The translations under genes and the position numbers were made by a program. Positions 1-6,154 of a stretch of 7,645 bases of DNA are shown one piece after another. How positions within the stretch are numbered: position 1 is the first letter of the stretch; every line of letters begins with the position of its first letter. The notes under the pieces are model-generated. The model was not told the DNA's origin, did not search any database, and saw only the letters and a program-made list of their open reading frames with translations. The DNA is from Methanomicrobiales archaeon (GTDB taxonomy: Archaea > Halobacteriota > Methanomicrobia > Methanomicrobiales > Methanospirillaceae): contig JAAYPD010000256.1 in NCBI GenBank assembly GCA_012520015.1, positions 1 through 7,645 on the forward strand. Reading direction: 5' to 3'.

Positions 1-164
1 AATCAACCCTGAGGAGGATGGTCTTTCCTGAAATGTTAACGTCAGATAATCCTTTAATTTTTGAATATACACCCATGGACTTCCCCGGCTGTTGCTAATT
101 GTAAATGATCTCAGCTCTCTTTAAGCTGGTAGTACATTAATTCCTGTCATGATATGATTTAATC

Positions 165-208
165 AGATCGATTGTTATCAGACTTTTTTTCAGTGATTTG
201 ATCGATCT
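165..208. repeat. Inverted AGATCGAT/ATCGATCT repeat flanking a T-run
   Basis: AGATCGAT at 165-172 is matched by its reverse complement ATCGATCT at 201-208, with 28 bases between that include seven T at 184-190. Each arm is also preceded by TGATTT (155-160 and 194-199), so the two blocks are partly direct repeats as well. It could be an operator, or part of a terminator for an upstream gene. The 8-base arms and long loop make a stable hairpin unlikely, and chance is possible in AT-rich DNA. Confidence 0.3.
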
Positions 209-287
209 TTTCTGACCGGACATTACCGACATTTACATGTTAATTGCGGGGGGACCTGGAATTATGTTACTGCCTCTCAATTGTTCT

Positions 288-295
288 CTATAAAC
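288..295 (+). promoter_or_regulatory. Candidate TATA box for the TPR protein gene
   Basis: CTATAAAC lies about 60 bases before the ATG at 356. Archaeal transcription usually starts about 25 bases after the TATA box, which would put the start near 315-320 and leave a leader of about 40 bases. This is inferred from spacing and composition; no clear purine-rich BRE precedes it. Confidence 0.3.
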
Positions 296-341
296 CCTGG
301 TTAATAACTTCGAAAGAAGAAACTATTTCTCTACTTCCTTT

Positions 342-346
342 GTGAT
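342..346 (+). promoter_or_regulatory. Ribosome binding site (GTGAT) of the TPR protein gene
   Basis: GTGAT matches part of the complement of the archaeal 16S rRNA 3' end (AGGAGGTGAT) and sits nine bases before the ATG at 356. It supports that start over the out-of-frame ATG at 351. The same GTGAT/GGTGA type recurs before the first cheW and the receptor gene. Confidence 0.45.
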
Positions 347-355
347 ATATATGGC

Positions 356-2260
356 ATGAAGATCGGAACTATACTACCGGTTCTCACTTTATTTCTTCTC
401 TCGGTACTTGCTGCCGGAGTGGTGGCAGAGGAGAATGAAACTGGTTCTGGCTGGTATGAACAGGGGCTGAAGGCTCTTGAAGAAGAAGATTACGAAGAAG
501 CAATCTCCTGCTTTTTAGAAGCCGTTAATGAAGATCCACAAAATGAACTTGCATACTCAAAACTTGGTGGATCCTATCTGATGACCGGGGATGTTGAGTC
601 TGCAATTAATTCATTTCAGAATGTAACTTCAATTAACCCAGAAAATGGAATTGCCTGGGGGAATATTGGGTACCTGTTCCTTATCGGAAAGGAAAAACCT
701 GATCCGGTTGAAGCCCTTGACGCATTAACCAGGGCAGTTGAGTTTGTCTCTGATGATCCCGGTATCTGGATTAACAAAGGTATAGCACACCTGCTGAATA
801 CAGAATCTGAATCAGCACTTGAGTCCTTTAATAATGCGATCGATCTTAAACCTGATGGATCGCGTGCATATTACTGGAAAGGCATTACTCTCTCTGACCT
901 TGGACAGACAGAAGAGGCTCTTGAAGCATATGAGAAAGCAATAGAGCTGAACCCTGAATTTAAGGATGCACTATATGCAAAAGGAATTGCAGAGAGTGCA
1001 CTGGGCAACTTTGACGATGCAGAGATTACTTTTAGCAAGGTCCTTGCGATTGATGAAGACTATTCTGAACCATTCCTTACTGTAGGAAGTGACTCTGATG
1101 TATGGGACAGAAAGGGACGCATCCTCTTTGAAATCAGAAACAGTCCGGACGAGGCTCTTGCTGCTTTTAATAAGGCAATTGAGCTGAATCCATCAAATGC
1201 AAATGCCCTGTATTACAAGGGAAGAATTCTCTACGACCAGGGAGATCTTATTGACGCAATGGGAGCCCTGACTGCTGCAACAGATGCAGATCCACTGATG
1301 GGCATTGCACATTACTGGAAGGGTCAGGTTTACATAGACCAGAGCGACCGGTCCGGAGCAATTGCCGAGTTCAGAACTGCAACAGAGCTCAACCCAGGTC
1401 TTGCTGATGCCTGGTATTACCTTGGTGGCCTTTTAAGTGACGAAGGTTCATATGAGGAAGCTGTTACCGCCCTTGACAATATGATTGAACTGAGACCAGA
1501 CCTTGCAGATCCATATTACCTTAAGGGCCTGACCCAGTATCAGCTTGGTTATTACCAGGAAGCTGCAGATTCACTTGAACAGGCAACTGCACTTAGCGGT
1601 TCTCAGATGACAGAGGACGATCTTTCAAAGGCTTATTATACATTAGGTCTTTCCCGTGTTCAGATCGATGACAAACTGGGAGCCTCAGAAGCTTTTGCAA
1701 AATCGGTAGAACTGGATGCCACAAACCCGGTTGCGTGGAATGATTATGGTGTCGTTCTCTCCGAGCTTGAAAAGGACGAGGAAGCACTCGAGGCCTTTGA
1801 TGAGGCGATCAAACTCTCAGATACCGAGGCTGAGTACTATTATAACCAGGGAACAACTCTCTCAAAACTGGACAAAACTGAAGAGGCAATAGCTGCATTC
1901 GAAAAAGCCGCGGAGATTGAACCAAATCCACGTGCTTATCTTGCAAAAGGTATGGCACTTGTCTCGCTCAAGAGATTTGAAGAAGCTTTAGAGGCATTTA
2001 ACTCTGCAATTGCCCTGGATGACACAAAAGCTGATCTCTGGGCACAAAAAGCATTAGCCCTTTATAATCTGAACAAGATAGATGAGGCATCTGCAGCGAT
2101 AGAGAAAGCCCTTTCCTTTGACCAGGACTGGAAGTATGCTCTTGACCTTAAGGAACTTATTGACAATCCTGAGGAGAGCGCAGAAACTCCGTCACTGGAT
2201 GAAGATGAAGGCGATAATACAGATGAGAACGTGGATAACTCCACCGAAACCTCAAATTAA
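356..2260 (+). CDS. Exported tetratricopeptide-repeat protein, about 16 TPRs
   Basis: This 634-residue protein is almost entirely TPR. Residues 1-24 look like a Sec signal peptide: a lysine at position 2, a hydrophobic stretch at about 5-23, and a likely cut after VVA at 22-24. From about residue 32 to 600 there are roughly sixteen 34-residue repeats with the usual pattern (W/Y-x-x-K-G near the start, E-E-A-x-x-A/S-F in the middle, A-x-x-L-x-P at the end). A highly acidic Asp/Glu/Asn tail follows. N-glycosylation sequons occur at 27-29, 89-91 and 628-630, which suits a surface protein. TPR arrays are protein-binding scaffolds; there is no catalytic domain, so the partner is unknown. Placement outside the membrane is inferred, and an uncleaved N-terminal anchor is also possible. 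It appears to have its own promoter and is separated from rfcS by 254 bases, so a functional link to the downstream genes is not implied. The reading frame is intact. Confidence 0.9.
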   Translation: MKIGTILPVLTLFLLSVLAAGVVAEENETGSGWYEQGLKALEEEDYEEAISCFLEAVNEDPQNELAYSKLGGSYLMTGDVESAINSFQNVTSINPENGIAWGNIGYLFLIGKEKPDPVEALDALTRAVEFVSDDPGIWINKGIAHLLNTESESALESFNNAIDLKPDGSRAYYWKGITLSDLGQTEEALEAYEKAIELNPEFKDALYAKGIAESALGNFDDAEITFSKVLAIDEDYSEPFLTVGSDSDVWDRKGRILFEIRNSPDEALAAFNKAIELNPSNANALYYKGRILYDQGDLIDAMGALTAATDADPLMGIAHYWKGQVYIDQSDRSGAIAEFRTATELNPGLADAWYYLGGLLSDEGSYEEAVTALDNMIELRPDLADPYYLKGLTQYQLGYYQEAADSLEQATALSGSQMTEDDLSKAYYTLGLSRVQIDDKLGASEAFAKSVELDATNPVAWNDYGVVLSELEKDEEALEAFDEAIKLSDTEAEYYYNQGTTLSKLDKTEEAIAAFEKAAEIEPNPRAYLAKGMALVSLKRFEEALEAFNSAIALDDTKADLWAQKALALYNLNKIDEASAAIEKALSFDQDWKYALDLKELIDNPEESAETPSLDEDEGDNTDENVDNSTETSN

Positions 2261-2261
2261 C

Positions 2262-2269
2262 TTCTTTTT
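2262..2269 (+). terminator. Candidate T-run terminator after the TPR gene
   Basis: TTCTTTTT begins two bases after the TAA stop. Archaeal RNA polymerase commonly ends at T-rich runs without a hairpin, so this is a plausible terminator. It is short, and the call rests on position and composition only. Confidence 0.3.
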
Positions 2270-2426
2270 ACGATAATTTATCTGATAATTTGTCAAATCA
2301 TACCAGGCCCTGTACACTATTCCTGGAAAATTATCCGTTCTGCAACAGATATCTTATGCATTGATCCCAGGGTTTCTGACTCTTTTATGGATTAACCTGA
2401 AGAACCTATATTGGATGAAAATCTGT

Positions 2427-2436
2427 AATAATATAG
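2427..2436 (+). promoter_or_regulatory. Candidate TATA box for rfcS and the chemosensory genes
   Basis: AATAATATAG is the most TATA-like stretch in the gap and lies about 80 bases before the rfcS ATG. Transcription would begin near 2455-2462. Its AATATAG half forms an inverted repeat with CTATATT at 2406-2412, which could be a regulator site or chance. If this is the promoter, it probably also drives cheW-cheR-cheW, because no gap follows in which another could sit. Confidence 0.3.
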
Positions 2437-2498
2437 AGCAATAACTGGTATCAATATCGGCACCATGATTTCCATGCTTTGATATTTGAATTAGGGCT

Positions 2499-2504
2499 GG
2501 AGGT
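2499..2504 (+). promoter_or_regulatory. Strong Shine-Dalgarno site of rfcS
   Basis: GGAGGT lies ten bases before the ATG at 2515. It is the best match in the window to the complement of the 16S rRNA 3' end, and it fixes the rfcS start. Confidence 0.7.
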
Positions 2505-2514
2505 TTTTTAAAAG

Positions 2515-3486
2515 ATGGAAGAATCAAACGCTATATGGATTGAAAAATACAGGCCAAGATTACTCAAAGACATTATTGGACAACATGAGATTATTGACCG
2601 GTTGCGCTCTTATGTTGCAAAACGAGAGATGCCACACCTGCTCTTTACCGGAAATGCAGGAACAGGGAAGACAACCGCCGCGGTAGCCCTGGCCCGTGAA
2701 TTCTTTGGTGACGAATGGCAGATGAACTTTCGGGAATTGAATGCATCAGATGAACGTGGAATTGATGTGGTCAGGAACCAGATAAAACAATTTGCCAGAA
2801 CCTCTCCTTTTGGTTCTTCAACTTTTAAGATCCTCTTTCTTGATGAGGCAGATGCTCTCACGAACGATGCCCAGTCAGCCCTTCGACGTACAATGGAGAC
2901 CTATGCCCAGACATGCCGGTTTATCCTGTCCTGTAATTATTCAGCCAAGATAATAGATCCCATACAGAGCAGGTGTGCAATTTACAGGTTCAGGCCTCTT
3001 GGACGCCAGGCTATTGCTGAAATGGTAAAAAGAATAAGTGAGGACCAGGACCTGTCCGTTACAGATGAGGTCACAGATGCCATATTTTATATTGCCCAGG
3101 GTGATATGCGCAAAGCTATTAATGCCTTACAGGGGGCTGCAATTCTTGGCCGGGAAATAACTCCTGATATGATCTTCGCGATTACCGCAACTGCAAGACC
3201 TGAAGAGATAGATGATCTCATTGATTTAAGCCTTGCCGGCAATTTCCTTGGGGCAGGAAGCTCTCTTCAGGCTCTCCTTCATGATCGTGGCATTGCACCG
3301 CAGGAACTTATCGGCCAGTTATATCGCGCGGTGGTCAGGAGAGATATGCCTGAAGGCATAAAGGTCAGACTGATTGACTCCCTTGGAGAGACTGACTTCA
3401 GGCTGTCTGAAGGTGCCGGCAGTGACATTCAGATGCAATCCCTTATGGCAAAATTCGTGATGTACGGTGGCCGGGACAATCTTTAA
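2515..3486 (+). CDS. rfcS: Replication factor C small subunit (clamp loader ATPase)
   Basis: RfcS forms, with the large subunit RfcL, the archaeal clamp loader that uses ATP to open the PCNA ring and load it on primed DNA. The 323-residue length is normal for the family. Visible AAA+ marks are the N-terminal W-x-E-K-Y-R-P box (8-14), Walker A GNAGTGKT (46-53), Walker B LFLDEAD (107-113), sensor 1 SCN (139-141), the SRC arginine-finger motif (152-154) and sensor 2 GDMRKA (196-201). A helical collar domain fills the C-terminal third. No intein interrupts the Walker A region, a site where some archaeal RFC genes carry one. The start is supported by a strong GGAGGT site. The last 20 bases overlap the start of a cheW gene in another frame, so the clamp loader is probably co-transcribed with the chemosensory genes; I infer no functional link from that. 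Assignment is by recognised motifs and is secure. Confidence 0.97.
   Translation: MEESNAIWIEKYRPRLLKDIIGQHEIIDRLRSYVAKREMPHLLFTGNAGTGKTTAAVALAREFFGDEWQMNFRELNASDERGIDVVRNQIKQFARTSPFGSSTFKILFLDEADALTNDAQSALRRTMETYAQTCRFILSCNYSAKIIDPIQSRCAIYRFRPLGRQAIAEMVKRISEDQDLSVTDEVTDAIFYIAQGDMRKAINALQGAAILGREITPDMIFAITATARPEEIDDLIDLSLAGNFLGAGSSLQALLHDRGIAPQELIGQLYRAVVRRDMPEGIKVRLIDSLGETDFRLSEGAGSDIQMQSLMAKFVMYGGRDNL
3457..3461 (+). promoter_or_regulatory. Ribosome binding site of the first cheW, inside rfcS
   Basis: GTGAT within the last codons of rfcS sits five bases before the GTG at 3467. This spacing supports the GTG start. The next in-frame GTG lies inside the first beta strand of the CheW fold, too late to be the start. 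Confidence 0.5.
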
Positions 3487-3967
3487 TCAGGGTAGTGCTG
3501 CATCTTCACCGGGAGATTTAAAAGACACTCTCATTTTTACTGTGCAGAATGTACGGCTTGGTGTCCCTGCCCGGGTCCTGGATCATGTCATTCCGATGGT
3601 GGCAGTAACCCCTGTCCCTGATGCCCCTCATGGAATTGTTGGAATAATCAATTACCATGGTGATATCCTGCCAGTCTTTTCATTTAGGAAATATCTCTTT
3701 CTCCCGGATAAAAAAAATGAGATCCATGATTTTTTGATAATCATAAGAGGGGAGCAGAACCTGGCAATAATTGCCGAGTCAATCTCCGGGGTTTTTCAGC
3801 TTGAAGACGATATGATATCCCCTGAAAAAATCACCCCTGGTATGAGAGGTATTACTGGAATATACCGGTGTAATGATGGTTTACTTGTAATCTCCCATTT
3901 AAAAGAACTAATAGATCCGGGAGATGAAGAAAAAATCCAGGCTTTGAGGGAATTTTCTGATATATGA
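3467..3967 (+). CDS. cheW: CheW-family adaptor protein (WspB-like)
   Basis: CheW proteins couple chemoreceptors to the CheA kinase at the inner face of the membrane. This 166-residue protein has the single-domain CheW fold. A first strand is seen at about 21-33, followed by the P-x-P-x-A-P-x-G-I-V-G-I-I region (49-61), the turn NYHG (62-65), a D-I-L-P-V-F strand, and a last segment with D-G-L-L-V-I-S. Most CheWs have N-L-R-G at the turn; here Tyr-His replaces Leu-Arg. From memory, Y-R-G or Y-H-G turns occur in CheWs encoded beside CheR-TPR proteins, so this may mark the WspB-like class rather than damage. It starts with GTG, overlaps rfcS by 20 bases, and shares an ATGA stop/start with cheR, so translation is probably coupled. 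Family assignment is firm; the partner receptor is inferred from context to be the one encoded downstream. Confidence 0.9.
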   Translation: MAGTIFNQGSAASSPGDLKDTLIFTVQNVRLGVPARVLDHVIPMVAVTPVPDAPHGIVGIINYHGDILPVFSFRKYLFLPDKKNEIHDFLIIIRGEQNLAIIAESISGVFQLEDDMISPEKITPGMRGITGIYRCNDGLLVISHLKELIDPGDEEKIQALREFSDI

Positions 3968-5495
3968 ATGACAGTCTGGATGATAATTCACTTGCGAAGA
4001 TCAGGGATATCATTCTTACCCACACCGGAATACTGTTTGATGAACTTCATGTAAATGATCTGATTCGTCACATCTCATCCGCTTGCACAGATCTGAAAAT
4101 CTCGAAGAAATCCTGTATTGAGCAGATCGAGGACTCTTCATTCCTTTCAAAATTTCTTGAAATCCTGGTCAACTACATAACAATAGGAGAGACATATTTT
4201 TTCCGTGACAAAAATCTTTTCATTTATCTTCGTGATACTTTACTTCCTGACCTGATTCAAAAGAGAAGAAGAGAGAATAAATTGTACCTTCGGTTCTGGA
4301 GTGCTGCCTGTAGCAGTGGGAAGAACCTTATTCCCTTGCAATGCTGCTGCGGTACCTGCTTATTGATATTGACGACTGGGATATTTTCTTATTGGCAACT
4401 GATATTAACCATAACATACTCAATCGCGCCAGGGAGGGAATTTATTCAAGGTGGTCCTTCAGGAATGATCCAATAATACCCATTGACCTGTATTTTTCAA
4501 AAATACCCGATAACCAGGTGAAGCTTGATGATATTATAAGAAATATGGTCAGGTTTGAAAAGGTAAACCTGGTCCGGGATACTTCTTTCTCCCATGGCTT
4601 TGGTCCTTCATCACTGGACTTAATCCTCTGCCGGAATGTGTTAATGTATTTCTCACAGGATAAATCAAATGAAGTGGTCTCTCATCTTGTAAATTCCCTG
4701 AGGATAGGAGGATATCTTATAGTCTCTCCACAGGAGATTGGAATAATCCAGGGACAGGATACAAGAATGGTCCATAAAGGCTCAGTTTTCCTTCATGAAA
4801 GGGTAATTCCCGGAGCAGGGGAAGAGCGAAAAGGTTCATCCTGCACTTCTCCTGGTAAAGATGTGACATCTGAATTTTCCCTGGCAGTCGAAAATTTTGA
4901 TGCAGAAGACATTGATGACTTCGGGTATGATGACAAGTCTCATGAAGATATTTTTAAGGACGGGACTAAACCTGAAATAAATTCACCAGACGCTGATATT
5001 CAGGAAGTTGATAACAGGGAGATTAATCAGCTTATAATTGAAGAACGTCCTGATGAAGCGATTCAGATAATAAACAATTCAGAAACCGATAACTTTCTCC
5101 AGGAGATAAGGAAGATGGAGGATGTTATTCGTTCTTATGCTGGAAATGGAGAATATGAAAAGGCGCTTGGCTGGAGCGACCGACTAATTGCCATTGATGT
5201 GTTAAACCCACGGCCTTACCTGCTAAAGGCTGCTGTCTTTGATGAACAGGGATTATATGAACACTCCCTGCAACTGCTTCGTCAGTCACTATATGCATCT
5301 CATGATTATCTTCCTGCACATCTTGCAATTGCCGGAATTTATTCAAAGACCGGAAAGCCGGATCTTGCAAGACATCACTATAAACTGGCAATTGACATAC
5401 TTGAAACAAAGGATGAAGATATCATTCTTGAAGAGACTGAGGGTATACCTGCTCAGAAGATGAAAGATATGATAAACCAGCTTCTTGAGGGATGA
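3964..5495 (+). pseudogene. cheR: CheR receptor methyltransferase with C-terminal TPRs, frameshifted
   Basis: CheR transfers methyl groups from S-adenosylmethionine to receptor glutamates for sensory adaptation. Frame one (3964-4320) encodes the helical N-domain and the T-I-G-E-T-Y-F-F-R signature (73-81), and ends at SAACSSG. It then runs into unrelated residues and a stop at 4474-4476. The next frame from 4320 continues exactly with EEPYSLAMLL, so one G is missing from what should be GGGG at 4318. Restored, the protein is 510 residues: A-T-D-I (145-148), L-C-R-N-V-L-M-Y-F (222-230), an acidic linker (about 285-385), TPRs (about 390-480) and a C-terminal E-T-E-G-I-P segment typical of CheR-TPR (WspC/FrzF-like) proteins. 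No other lesion is seen, so this is a very recent mutation, an assembly or read error, or less likely recoding. The ATG at 4341 heads the downstream frame, but a product from there would lack SAM motif I. The start overlaps the cheW stop (ATGA). Confidence 0.88.
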
Positions 5496-5496
5496 T
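5487..5496 (+). promoter_or_regulatory. Shine-Dalgarno-like site of the second cheW
   Basis: GAGGGATGAT, spanning the cheR stop, resembles the AGGAGGTGAT complement of the 16S 3' end and precedes the ATG at 5502. The ATGs at 5492 and 5495 are out of frame with the CheW protein, so 5502 is the start. Confidence 0.4.
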
Positions 5497-5501
5497 GACT
5501 G

Positions 5502-6053
5502 ATGACAGAACAGACATTAACTGGTAAAGATCAGAATGATGATATCCTGCAGGAACGTGCCCGTATCCTTGCAAAACCCCTGGCAAAGGATGATGAAGAT
5601 GATGAGAAGATAGAGGTTCTTTCGTTTTTGTTAAACGGTGAACAGTATGCTGTCCAGATGAAATATGTAAAAGAAGTGACACTTCTCCGGCATTTAACTT
5701 CTCTTCCAGGAACTCCTGATTTTATACTGGGGATTATCAGTATCAGGGGTAAAATTGTCTCTGTGACTGATCTGCGTGTTTTTTTTAATCTCCCAAGGAA
5801 AGGTCTTTCGGATTATAACAAGATCATAGTACTCTCCGGGGAGGGGATGGAATTTGCAGTGCTGGCTGATCAGGTAAACGGGGTATCATTGCATAATCTT
5901 TCAGGGCTGACAGCAGTTCCTGATACAATCAGGGGTATTGGAAAAGAATTTCTGAGCGGAGTGTTTCCAGGACCCCTTATTCTCATTAATGCCGGGGCAA
6001 TCCTTACTCACCCAAAACTTGTGGTTAAACGCTCAGACAAAAGAGGTCGATAA
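5502..6053 (+). CDS. cheW: CheW-family adaptor protein (WspD-like)
   Basis: This second CheW adaptor (183 residues) probably links the receptor array to CheA. An N-terminal extension of about 35 residues contains ILQERARILA (15-24) and a strongly acidic stretch (30-36). ERARxLA helices of this kind are seen, from memory, in bacterial CheWs of large chemosensory clusters. The CheW domain follows: L-S-F-L-L-N-G-E-Q-Y-A-V (40-51), V-K-E-V (56-59), L-P-G-T-P-D-F-I-L-G-I-I (68-79), the conserved I-R-G turn (81-83) and V-T-D-L-R (88-92). It keeps the arginine that the first CheW lacks, so the two are unlikely to be interchangeable copies. It begins six bases after the cheR stop, in the same transcription unit. 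The reading frame is complete and two T-runs follow the stop. Family assignment is firm; the WspD comparison rests on gene order. Confidence 0.92.
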   Translation: MTEQTLTGKDQNDDILQERARILAKPLAKDDEDDEKIEVLSFLLNGEQYAVQMKYVKEVTLLRHLTSLPGTPDFILGIISIRGKIVSVTDLRVFFNLPRKGLSDYNKIIVLSGEGMEFAVLADQVNGVSLHNLSGLTAVPDTIRGIGKEFLSGVFPGPLILINAGAILTHPKLVVKRSDKRGR

Positions 6054-6066
6054 TTATTGAATGAGA

Positions 6067-6094
6067 TTTTTTATCAGTCTGAAAACATTTTTTT
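6067..6094 (+). terminator. Candidate T-run terminator after the second cheW
   Basis: Runs of six T (6067-6072) and seven T (6088-6094) follow the TAA at 6051-6053. Oligo-T tracts without a hairpin are common archaeal terminators. They may end the rfcS-cheW-cheR-cheW transcript, or only weaken it before the receptor gene. Confidence 0.4.
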
Positions 6095-6106
6095 GGAGAT
6101 AAATAG
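6095..6106 (+). promoter_or_regulatory. Candidate BRE/TATA promoter of the receptor gene
   Basis: GGAGATAAATAG combines a purine-rich stretch with a TATA-like AATA core, about 50-60 bases before the receptor ATG. Initiation would fall near 6125-6130, leaving a leader of about 25-30 bases. With the T-runs just before it, this suggests the receptor can be expressed separately from the cheW-cheR-cheW genes. Confidence 0.35.
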
Positions 6107-6146
6107 ATCTTTAATGTTGCTGGTTATAACTTCTCAAAATTTATCT

Positions 6147-6151
6147 GGTGA
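6147..6151 (+). promoter_or_regulatory. Ribosome binding site of the receptor gene
   Basis: GGTGA sits three bases before the ATG at 6155, rather close but matching the 16S complement. The TGA inside it is an in-frame stop, so no earlier start is possible without a further signal. Confidence 0.45.
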
Positions 6152-6154
6152 ATC

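Larger units (their letters stand above)
1..355. other. Intergenic region upstream of the TPR protein gene
   Basis: No convincing gene is visible in these 355 bases. Frame 2 stays open from the left edge only to a TGA at 29-31 (reading INPEEDGLS). That could be the last residues of an upstream protein, since an I-N-P ending is common in TPR proteins, but nine residues cannot settle it. The stretch is AT-rich, with a run of seven T at 184-190 and two GATCGAT-containing blocks. A TATA-like element and a GTGAT ribosome binding site near its right end belong to the next gene. Confidence 0.6.
2261..2514. other. Intergenic region between the TPR gene and rfcS
   Basis: This non-coding gap holds a T-rich stretch just after the TPR stop (2262-2269) and a direct repeat GATAATTT at 2272-2279 and 2284-2291. 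It also holds an inverted CTATATT (2406-2412) / AATATAG (2430-2436) pair, and the ribosome binding site of rfcS. No small reading frame with a convincing start was seen. Confidence 0.55.

Noticed and set aside
3..101. Open frame at the left edge (frame 3) as the end of an upstream gene
   Set aside because: It runs only about 32 codons before TAA at 99-101, and its residues match no family I recognise. Frame 2 ends sooner, at 31. Neither can be supported from so little sequence.
2406..2436. CTATATT/AATATAG pair as a terminator hairpin or small RNA
   Set aside because: The 7-base arms contain only one G-C pair and the loop is 17 bases, so the stem would be weak. It fits better as TATA-like promoter DNA.
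4314..4324. Programmed -1 ribosomal frameshift signal in cheR
   Set aside because: The local bases (T-GGG-AAG) do not fit the X-XXY-YYZ slippery pattern, and no obvious stem-loop or internal Shine-Dalgarno was seen. A lost G is simpler.
4341..5495. Separate CheR-like gene starting at the ATG at 4341
   Set aside because: That ATG is the Met of S-L-A-M-L-L inside the SAM-binding motif, and the frame continues upstream through EEPY to the frameshift point. It is the second part of cheR, not an independent gene.
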